DNA from: a virus
Direction: 5' to 3' (one strand)
DNA: 35,983 bases
IMG/VR virus record: IMGVR_UViG_3300044681_000091
Location: 1 to 35,983 of that record
The notes beneath the pieces were generated by a model. It was not told where the DNA came from. It worked only from the letters and a program-made list of their open reading frames with translations, and did no database searches. The number at the start of each line of letters is the position of its first letter. Within the stretch, counting starts at the first letter, position 1. This document shows, one piece after another, positions 29,853 to 34,891 of the stretch. Position numbers and translations under genes: made by a program.

Positions 29853-30449
29853 TTACTTAATTAATTTATCTGCTACTTGTTTTGACACATTGTATTTCTT
29901 TCTAATCTCATCAATGCTACCTCCAGCCTTTACATAAGACAACGCCTTCTCAAACTCTGGCGTATTCTCATTTAGCCACTTCTTATCTGTAGTTGATGTT
30001 GCTGATGTAGTTTGTGATTTGTCGTGAGTGTTGGTTGAGTCAGCATCTTTAGTGTCATCAATCAAGAATAGTCCGTTAAGAGCGTACTTTCTTGCGTAAG
30101 ATGAAGATGAGCCAAAAGACTGAGCAATATCCATACCCTTACGATTAGGGTCAATACCAGCCTGTGCTTTAGCTTCTACGTTGCCATCTGGTGCGTGTAG
30201 TATCGCTCTTGCCTCAATATAAGGTAATGCTCCTTCAATAGACTTTACTTCGTCTGTAATAGTTAAAGACAAGTTGTACTTAGATAATAATGGTTTTACC
30301 GATTCTAAGATGTCTTCTTGGTTTCTGTAGCTATACTTCCCGAAGGAGTTGTATTGGCTCTTTGGTGCTTTCAGTTCTGTCTGAATCGCAATTACTCTGT
30401 CGTGAAAAGACATTTCGTTGAGGTCAATTTGTTTAGGTTTTGTTGCCAT
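29853..30449 (-). CDS. ERF-family single-strand annealing protein
   Basis: 198 aa. Pattern of the ERF superfamily: MSFHDRVIAIQTELKAPKSQ, then YNSFGKYSYRNQEDILESVK, LSLTITDEVKSIEGALPYIE, and QSFGSSSSYARKYALNGLFL followed by IDDTKDAD. A Ser/Thr-rich linker (about 135-155) leads to a small C-terminal HTH-like helix bundle (IDEIRKKYNVSKQVADKLIK). It should anneal the single strands made by the RecE-like nuclease at 23747 to complete recombination. Confidence 0.9.
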   Translation of the reverse strand: MATKPKQIDLNEMSFHDRVIAIQTELKAPKSQYNSFGKYSYRNQEDILESVKPLLSKYNLSLTITDEVKSIEGALPYIEARAILHAPDGNVEAKAQAGIDPNRKGMDIAQSFGSSSSYARKYALNGLFLIDDTKDADSTNTHDKSQTTSATSTTDKKWLNENTPEFEKALSYVKAGGSIDEIRKKYNVSKQVADKLIK

Positions 30450-30486
30450 TTTAATTGTTGTTTAATTGTTTAGGTATGCAATATAG

Positions 30487-30798
30487 TTATTTCTTGGATA
30501 AAAACAATAACTCTTCATATTTTATTTTTATCTCCACAAGTCGTTCTTGAGTCTCCTTAACTCTTGAGTGAGCCATATCTTCAGAGTGTTCGAGTTCCAT
30601 TGTGTAGTAAAACATTGATGAAAGTGAATTAAATAGTTTAGCTACTTTCTCGTTGTTTGGGTCTTTGCCCATAGCGTCTTTTATAATAGCGTAGGCATCT
30701 CTAAAATCCTCAAGGAACTTATCCCTCTTGGTTATCGTAGACGGCAGATTTAATGACTTCTTTGTACTCAACTGGGCAGTCTTTATCACATAACTCAA
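30487..30798 (-). CDS. Helical hypothetical protein (103 aa)
   Basis: MSYVIKTAQLSTKKSLNLPS, then FRDAYAIIKDAMGKDPNNEK and a coiled-coil end (ERLVEIKIKYEELLFLSKK). It overlaps the preceding small ORF by 80 nt in another frame, so either the start is further downstream or the two genes are truly nested. No internal Met exists before residue 43. It lies next to ERF; not recognised. Confidence 0.55.
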   Translation of the reverse strand: MSYVIKTAQLSTKKSLNLPSTITKRDKFLEDFRDAYAIIKDAMGKDPNNEKVAKLFNSLSSMFYYTMELEHSEDMAHSRVKETQERLVEIKIKYEELLFLSKK

Positions 30799-30898
30799 AA
30801 ACGTATGTGGTTAGTTGTTCTTCTCTTAGTCTAAGCCTGTTTATCTCATTCAATAAGGCTTCAATTCTTGCGTCTTTATAGGATAGTAAATCGTACAT
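30719..30898 (-). CDS. Small Bacteroidota phage protein (59 aa)
   Basis: MYDLLSYKDARIEALLNEIN, then RLRLREEQLTTYVFELCDKD and CPVEYKEVIKSAVYDNQEG. The 'REEQL..YVFELCDKDCP..YK.VI' segment looks like a small protein I have seen in early regions of related phages. It overlaps 80 nt with the next gene in another frame. Confidence 0.6.
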   Translation of the reverse strand: MYDLLSYKDARIEALLNEINRLRLREEQLTTYVFELCDKDCPVEYKEVIKSAVYDNQEG

Positions 30899-30902
30899 AG
30901 TT

Positions 30903-31025
30903 TTATATTAATTTTATTGATTCCATTTGATATTTTCGTTCTTCTTGTATAGGGTCTCTTCTATATTCTATTTTGTAACCAGTTATAGGATTGATTCCGT
31001 GATTCCACCAATCTCTCTCTTCCAT
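30903..31025 (-). CDS. Small hypothetical protein (40 aa)
   Basis: MEERDWWNHGINPITGYKIE, then YRRDPIQEERKYQMESIKLI. Its TAA is followed by AACT and the ATG of the next gene... The WW-HGINPITG start is distinctive, but I know no family. It shares 65 nt with an overlapping small membrane ORF in another frame. Confidence 0.5.
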   Translation of the reverse strand: MEERDWWNHGINPITGYKIEYRRDPIQEERKYQMESIKLI

Positions 31026-31107
31026 AGTCTATTAAGTTTATCACCACAAAGATTAACATAAGCGGTGTGTGAGTAATTATGATAAATATCTTAAAAATTG
31101 TGTTCAT
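30961..31107 (-). CDS. Possible small membrane protein overlapping another ORF
   Basis: 48 aa. MNTIFKIFIIITHTPLMLIF, then VVINLIDYG is strongly hydrophobic, followed by a basic tail. The overlap of 65 nt with the 40-aa gene downstream is awkward, yet the hydrophobic helix lies mostly outside the overlap (31107-31026), which would otherwise be empty. Tentative. Confidence 0.4.
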   Translation of the reverse strand: MNTIFKIFIIITHTPLMLIFVVINLIDYGRERLVESRNQSYNWLQNRI

Positions 31108-31164
31108 TTCTTTATAAGGTCATAGCATTAAATTTTTATATTATTTTAAGGGTGTATCCTGATT

Positions 31165-31311
31165 TCATAATATGTTTCTAAAGATTAGCATCAATAATAA
31201 TGGTACGGTACAAATAAGTACAATGTCTATAAAGAAGCTGAGTGATTTCTCTAACTTCTCGTGTTTGTCTTTGTAATACTCTTCTGAGCCTTTGATGTCT
31301 TTTAAGTCCAT
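31165..31311 (-). CDS. Small membrane-anchored protein (48 aa)
   Basis: MDLKDIKGSEEYYKDKHEKL, a charged helix, then EKSLSFFIDIVLICTVPLLL and MLIFRNIL, one transmembrane segment. Typical early-region phage mini-protein. It starts 3 nt after the zinc-ribbon-like gene. Function unknown. The 57 nt that follow (31108-31164) hold no gene. Confidence 0.55.
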   Translation of the reverse strand: MDLKDIKGSEEYYKDKHEKLEKSLSFFIDIVLICTVPLLLMLIFRNIL

Positions 31312-31314
31312 ATC

Positions 31315-31458
31315 TTAGTCTAAATCTGCTTCAAAGCATTCGGTTGAACAATATCCATCTTTAAACATTGGTTCTCCACACATCTTACAAGTGTGTTCTA
31401 CTTCTTCTTCTGGGTCATCTATCCAACCCCATTCTTGCATACTAAATTTTACGCTCAT
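31315..31458 (-). CDS. Small zinc-ribbon-like protein (47 aa)
   Basis: MSVKFSMQEWGWIDDPEEEV, then EHTCKMCGEPMFKDGYCSTE and CFEADLD. Four Cys in C-x2-C ... C-x3-C order make a compact zinc ribbon. A tiny metal-bound protein of this type may touch RNA polymerase, DNA or a host protein. First gene after the terminator and repeat region at 31551-31603; no clear promoter match found in the gap. Confidence 0.6.
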   Translation of the reverse strand: MSVKFSMQEWGWIDDPEEEVEHTCKMCGEPMFKDGYCSTECFEADLD

Positions 31459-31550
31459 AGTTAAGTTGTTTAATTGTTGTTAATTGTTGTTTAAGTTTCT
31501 TGAGGCTAATTTATAAAAGAAATTTAACTACGCAAACATTTTATAGACGT

Positions 31551-31567
31551 TTTAACAAACTTTAACA
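31551..31567. repeat. Third copy of the TGTTAAAGTTTTGTTAAA repeat (one-base deletion)
   Basis: The minus strand reads TGTTAAAGTTTGTTAAA, identical to the 18-bp repeats at 17627 and 17789 except for one missing T, and in the opposite orientation. It lies upstream of the small-gene row 31458-30719 and next to a terminator. Confidence 0.45.
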
Positions 31568-31575
31568 TTTAGGCA

Positions 31576-31603
31576 AAAGAAAAGGGGCTGCTTTCACAAC
31601 CCC
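31576..31603 (-). terminator. Terminator after the M15-like gene
   Basis: On the minus strand GGGGTTG-TGAAAG-CAGCCCC (7 bp, one G-U) followed by TTTTCTTTT. It ends the 32.4-31.7 kb unit. Between it and the gene is a simple run of ACAATAAGAA and AGACAAACAA direct repeats (31611-31656). Confidence 0.75.
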
Positions 31604-31671
31604 TAATCCCAGACAAACAATAGACAAACAACAATAAGAAACAATAAGAAACAATCAAATATACATCACAA

Positions 31672-32097
31672 TCACCAAAGATAAAAACCGTATTCTTTTA
31701 AGTCATCAACATCGAAATACACAACTTCTCTGTTTACCGCAATTCTCGCAACACCAAATAATATCAGTTGCTGAATTAGGTTAAATCTCCTTTTATGTCC
31801 AACACAACGAAGCCTAACTGCCTTTCCAGCCCTATGTGAATCGTTGCTGACTAACTTTATTTTATCGGCATAAACCTTAGAAACATATCCAAGGTCAACC
31901 TTTATAACCATTCTGTTTCTGGCACATATCTCATCAAGCAATACGACAAGCTCTCTGTCCATAAACCTAAATCCACTTCCTGGAGTATCTGGACTATCAA
32001 ACATATCCCAAGTCAAAACCTTTAATCCAAAGGTGTTATTGTCTTGCTCTTTCTCAGCAATCTTATCGACAAGGTTTTTGTTCGCTTCCATTATCAT
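31672..32097 (-). CDS. M15-peptidase-like protein with altered metal ligands
   Basis: 141 aa. The layout follows phage D-Ala-D-Ala carboxypeptidase-like (Peptidase_M15_3) proteins: FDSPDTPGSG, FMDRELVVLLDEICARNRMV, VDLGYVSK in place of the usual SGYR, SNDSHRAGKAVRL, and RRFNLIQQLILFGVARIAV. But the ligand Asp of SH-x6-D is Arg95, and the second His-x-Asp is Asp129-x-Asp131 instead. Only His88 is kept. So it probably cannot bind catalytic zinc and may be a peptidoglycan-binding or regulatory derivative. It lies outside the lysis cassette. Start may be the third codon (ATG at 32091). Confidence 0.62.
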   Translation of the reverse strand: MIMEANKNLVDKIAEKEQDNNTFGLKVLTWDMFDSPDTPGSGFRFMDRELVVLLDEICARNRMVIKVDLGYVSKVYADKIKLVSNDSHRAGKAVRLRCVGHKRRFNLIQQLILFGVARIAVNREVVYFDVDDLKEYGFYLW

Positions 32098-32104
32098 TGT
32101 TTAC

Positions 32105-32377
32105 TTACTGCTTGTCTTGTGTTCTAAGCATTAGGCTACCTTGTCTTTCATCAATAGACTTTATAGCTCTGTATATAACTCTTGTCTTTCTCTTGACATC
32201 ATCAACCTCACCTTTCTTAGATTCAGAGCCAAGATTAGCATACATATTAGCGTTTAACTCAAGAAGAGAGTCTATCTTCTCTACATCTGAATAAGACTTG
32301 TGTGATAATACTCTAAATACAAAATCTTCTAATTCTTCTTTGCTTGGTATCTTCGCTGGAATATCTATGTCTTTCAT
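32105..32377 (-). CDS. Conserved small Bacteroidota phage protein
   Basis: 90 aa from ATG at 32377 (MKDIDIPAKIPSKEELEDFV); a reading from 32449 adds a leader in the promoter region. Continues FRVLSHKSYSDVEKIDSLLE, then LNANMYANLGSESKKGEVDD and VIYRAIKSIDERQG. The pattern KIPSKEELEDFV.RVLSHKSYSDVEKIDSLLELNA is one I associate with many related phages, role unknown. First gene of the leftward unit facing the plus-strand promoter at 32442; -7-like elements TACATTTG (32403-32396) and TAAATTTG (32417-32410) precede it. Confidence 0.65.
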   Translation of the reverse strand: MKDIDIPAKIPSKEELEDFVFRVLSHKSYSDVEKIDSLLELNANMYANLGSESKKGEVDDVKRKTRVIYRAIKSIDERQGSLMLRTQDKQ

Positions 32378-32441
32378 TGTATATCTTGATTGAAACAAAT
32401 GTAGTGAAACAAATTTAATTAAAATTTTAACATTTGACTTG

Positions 32442-32471
32442 TTGCACATAAACTTTTTTCACATATATTTG
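32442..32471 (+). promoter_or_regulatory. Plus-strand consensus promoter TTG-N19-TATATTTG
   Basis: TTG at 32442-32444, a 19-nt spacer and TATATTTG at 32464-32471 is a perfect Bacteroidota -33/-7 promoter, and the only full match on the plus strand that I found in a gene-free region. It points into 32475-32763, which has no gene. It is divergent from the leftward early unit. Confidence 0.78.
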
Positions 32472-32476
32472 CAGAG

Positions 32477-32763
32477 ATGATTTAAGCGTCTGAAAACACG
32501 ATTCGGTCATCAGCTTATAAATGTGGTAGAATGGGAAGCAGACACACCACAACTTCAACCTAAAGCAAACGAAGGTCTGTACTCAGTAGGATGAGTGGAA
32601 TTGCAAGTCTTAGAACCTACATTACTAAGATGTCCTAATGCTCTCAAGAACTCAACTGAAGCAATTAATGGACAGGGTGGCTTAGGGCTACCTATGTCCA
32701 TACGCAACTCAGAATCTAACAAAAGCAATTAGCTAAATAGAGACTATATAGAGATATAGCTCT
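32477..32763 (+). ncRNA. Candidate structured RNA downstream of plus-strand promoter
   Basis: About 285 nt with at least seven helices: GATGATT/GGTCATC (32476-82, 32505-11), TGTGGT/ACCACA (32522-27, 32546-51), CAGAC/GTCTG (32539-43, 32575-79; crosses the previous helix, so a pseudoknot), ACTCA/TGAGT (32581-85, 32592-96), AATTGC/GCAATT (32599-604, 32661-66) enclosing CTTAG/CTAAG (32609-13, 32625-29), GGACA-GGTGGC-TTAGG-GCTACC-TA-TGTCC (32670-32699), and a final AGAG-CTATAT/ATATAG-CTCT hairpin (32739-32763). G-U pairs favour the plus strand. It is not a tRNA or tmRNA by any sign I can see. No T-run terminator follows. Confidence 0.7.
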
Positions 32764-33217
32764 TAATAATCTTCTTAGCAAGCAAAATAAAGATAACTAA
32801 AAAGACAAGAGGCAACAAGTAAGCGTAGTTAGTCCTCTTAACTTCTTTATCTAAAGACTTCTCTTCTTTAATAGACTCTTCAGACTTATTATCTTGTACC
32901 TCCGTAGAAGCGTTTACAGACGATTTAAGAGACTCTTTCTTTTTTCTGATAGTTACAGACTTTGCATTAGAGAAAGTCCTTGTAACGCCTCCTAAAGTTA
33001 TTTCAACAGGCTTCAGAGAGTCTTTTGCTATGACTTCTATCTCAAAGGTGTCTATGTTTAAGAGAGTAGAGTCTTGGGTAGTATGTTTAATGATTGTATT
33101 AGTCTCAGTCTTTATAGACTCTTTAGACTCTGTCTTTGCTATTTGTTTTTTAACTGAACAAGACGTAAACGACAAACTACTAATCAATAGTATCGCCAAA
33201 GTAATAATTAGCCTCAT
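32744..33217 (-). CDS. Unimolecular-spanin-like lipoprotein (u-spanin candidate)
   Basis: 157 aa. Signal peptide MRLIITLAILLISSLSFTSC ends in a lipobox-like FTSC, so Cys20 would be lipidated in the outer membrane. The middle is charged and Ser/Thr/Lys/Glu-rich, with two predicted coiled-coil parts. The C-terminus has a membrane helix (YAYLLPLVFLVIFILLAKKI). Lipid anchor plus C-terminal TM is the make-up of u-spanins, which link and fuse inner and outer membranes at the end of lysis. It overlaps the lysozyme gene by 38 nt. Assignment rests on topology and position, since spanins share little sequence. Confidence 0.65.
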   Translation of the reverse strand: MRLIITLAILLISSLSFTSCSVKKQIAKTESKESIKTETNTIIKHTTQDSTLLNIDTFEIEVIAKDSLKPVEITLGGVTRTFSNAKSVTIRKKKESLKSSVNASTEVQDNKSEESIKEEKSLDKEVKRTNYAYLLPLVFLVIFILLAKKIIKSYISI

Positions 33218-33638
33218 CTATTCTTCTATTCGTTAAACCTATTAGTACTTTGCCTCCTGCTTTATTCCACTTCATAAACTCCTTCAGTATAGAAGGGTCA
33301 CAAGGATTAGCGTTTACCTTCTTTAGTAGTGTAGACTTCTTTAAAGCACCACATCCTAAGTTATATGAGAAAGATACTAAAGCGTCAAATTGCTCTTGAG
33401 AAATGTCAGCAATTACGTTGTCATTAACGCACTTCTCAAACTTAGATACTACCACCTTTAAAAGCAAGTCAGCCACCTCCTTAGAGAGGGGCTTGTCTTG
33501 CATTGTTACCTTAGTACCATCAGGATAAAAAGTATTGCCATACCCGATAGTAGGTATCTTAGCAGGGCAGAGGTAAGGCTTTGCAGAATAACCCTCGTGC
33601 TTCTTAATTAACTTTAATCCTTGTTCAGATATTCTCAT
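33180..33638 (-). CDS. GH24 lysozyme endolysin
   Basis: 152 aa. Starts MRISEQGLKLIKKHEGYSAK with catalytic Glu15, then Cys24 and Thr30 in the E-8aa-C-5aa-T arrangement of P22/phage-21-like lysozymes, followed by PTIGYGNTFYPDG. The helical C-terminal lobe contains QEQFDALVSFSYNLGCGALK and a late GLTNRRIDEANYYF (the G..NRR.E signature). It cleaves the glycan strand of peptidoglycan. No signal peptide or SAR helix, so release depends on a holin. Between holin candidates and the spanin-like gene. Confidence 0.9.
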   Translation of the reverse strand: MRISEQGLKLIKKHEGYSAKPYLCPAKIPTIGYGNTFYPDGTKVTMQDKPLSKEVADLLLKVVVSKFEKCVNDNVIADISQEQFDALVSFSYNLGCGALKKSTLLKKVNANPCDPSILKEFMKWNKAGGKVLIGLTNRRIDEANYYFGDTID

Positions 33639-33668
33639 AAAACGTTAAACAATGTAATTACAATGTGA

Positions 33669-33887
33669 TTACAATTCTTTGTTTTGGTTCTTTTTGATAA
33701 GTGACTTGATACCACTCTTTAAATCATCAGGTGCTAAGAATAGTGCAAGTGAGATAAGTAATGTACCAAAGAAGATAGTAGTATCACCATCCTTCTCAGT
33801 CAAGTAGTAGAAATTCCCAATCAATAGTAAGAATCCTAATATCGTAGTAGTAATCCCTTCTTTAAAGTTCTTTTGTAGTTTGTCCAT
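33669..33887 (-). CDS. Small two-TM holin candidate
   Basis: 72 aa, MDKLQKNFKEGITTTILGFL, then LLIGNFYYLTEKDGDTTIFF, GTLLISLALFLAP and a basic tail (DDLKSGIKSLIKKNQNKEL). Two hydrophobic helices with a charged C-terminus and a location 30 nt upstream of the lysozyme fit a class II holin. It overlaps the previous gene by 1 nt. Which of the three membrane proteins is the actual holin is not shown. Confidence 0.6.
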   Translation of the reverse strand: MDKLQKNFKEGITTTILGFLLLIGNFYYLTEKDGDTTIFFGTLLISLALFLAPDDLKSGIKSLIKKNQNKEL

Positions 33888-34198
33888 TATCGTGTCTTTA
33901 ATCTTTCGTTCTCTCTCTTTAAGTAATCTACTTCTACTCTTAATGCGTGAACCTCTGCGGTAAGTGCTAACACCTGTTCTCTTAGTTCATCTTTCTCTTC
34001 GCCAGACTTGGATAATAACGCTTCCAAGTTACGAACTCTGTGTTTTAGGTCATCTCTAAATTGCACCGTGTCGTTGTTTTCGTTGTCTTGTTTCTTAATC
34101 TCTGCTTTAGTCTTGAGTCTTATCTCCATATACTTCCATATAGAAGCAGAACCTGCTACACCCACCAGAGTAACGATGACCTGAATATACTCTCCCAT
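33887..34198 (-). CDS. Membrane-anchored coiled-coil protein
   Basis: 103 aa. One N-terminal hydrophobic segment (MGEYIQVIVTLVGVAGSASI), then a basic turn and a long coiled coil with heptads (LKHRVRNLEALLSKSGEEKD, LTAEVHALRVEVDYLKRENE). Topology like an inner-membrane spanin or a holin partner. Overlaps its neighbours by 1 nt on both sides. Function by context only. Confidence 0.55.
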   Translation of the reverse strand: MGEYIQVIVTLVGVAGSASIWKYMEIRLKTKAEIKKQDNENNDTVQFRDDLKHRVRNLEALLSKSGEEKDELREQVLALTAEVHALRVEVDYLKRENERLKTR

Positions 34199-34569
34199 TA
34201 TGAATGTAATTTTTGGTTAAAAACTCTAATTGTGTTCCAAGCGGCAAATAACATAATGATTATCCATCCTACTCTTGAACCTGATAATAAATCAGCCCAA
34301 TACAAATTCAGTACGGTTGAGATAGCAATTAGTGTAGCTGCTTGAACTGCGATTAAACGCATTCTAAGTGTTCCGTTGTATAGAACTGCCCACATCTGAA
34401 ATAAACCCGCTGCAATAGCTCCTACGCATAATAGAAACGACTTATGCTCGAACTCCACAATCAGTGATGCTGGTAAGGCTATTAAATGGCAAAAAGCAAT
34501 TAGAACTTCATTAGGTTCTGAATCGCTAAACCAAAATATCTCTCTAAATCTGTCTAATCCCTTTTTCAT
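34198..34569 (-). CDS. Multi-pass membrane protein of lysis region
   Basis: 123 aa with about four hydrophobic segments: VLIAFCHLIALPASLIVEF, FLLCVGAIAAGLFQMWAVLY, MRLIAVQAATLIAISTVLNL and WIIIMLFAAWNTIRVF. It begins with a charged MKKGLDRFREIFWFSDSEPN leader. A holin or a host-envelope modifier is possible. Follows a terminator (34579-34604), so it may be the first gene of the lysis unit. Confidence 0.55.
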   Translation of the reverse strand: MKKGLDRFREIFWFSDSEPNEVLIAFCHLIALPASLIVEFEHKSFLLCVGAIAAGLFQMWAVLYNGTLRMRLIAVQAATLIAISTVLNLYWADLLSGSRVGWIIIMLFAAWNTIRVFNQKLHS

Positions 34570-34578
34570 TGTCTTTTG

Positions 34579-34604
34579 ATAAAGGGGGGTCTATAAAACC
34601 CCCC
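34579..34604 (-). terminator. GC hairpin after the fibre unit
   Basis: On the minus strand GGGGGG-N9-CCCCCC followed by TTTATC. The stem is strong but the U-tract is short, so termination may be partial. It lies between the small fibre-associated gene and the lysis genes. Confidence 0.6.
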
Positions 34605-34635
34605 GTATTCACCAAATAAGCCTATTTTTAGTGAT

Positions 34636-34863
34636 TTAACTCACCGAAACTTCTTTGTAAGAACCATCTGCAAGGTCAATCTCAATATTACCATACTTCT
34701 CTTCTAAGGCTTTAATAATCTCTTGTTGTTCATCTGAGACTTGTGCTAAAGCGTGAAGCAAGTTGTGCTTTTGAGATTCCAAAACACCCACATCGTGTAG
34801 ATATGCAGCTTGTTTCTGTTGTACTTCTTTTAGGCTTTGTAATTCTTGTTCTTCAATTTTCAT
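34636..34863 (-). CDS. Small coiled-coil protein next to tail fibre
   Basis: 75 aa, MKIEEQELQSLKEVQQKQAA, then YLHDVGVLESQKHNLLHALA and EQQEIIKALEEKYGNIEIDL, ending ADGSYKEVSVS. One long helix of heptads and a short C-terminal hairpin. I recall such proteins just after fibre or structural genes in Bacteroidota phages (possibly assembly helpers), without proof. Confidence 0.58.
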   Translation of the reverse strand: MKIEEQELQSLKEVQQKQAAYLHDVGVLESQKHNLLHALAQVSDEQQEIIKALEEKYGNIEIDLADGSYKEVSVS

Positions 34864-34891
34864 AATATAGGGTTTTTCTCAAAGATAGTAA

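Noticed and set aside
31662-31669. TATATTTG on the minus strand near the end of the M15-like gene
   Set aside because: It overlaps the gap directly after the stop codon and precedes a terminator, with no -33 match; likely chance in AT-rich DNA.
32450-32760. tRNA or tmRNA gene
   Set aside because: No cloverleaf, T-loop GTTCGA-type motif, anticodon arm or CCA-end logic could be fitted.
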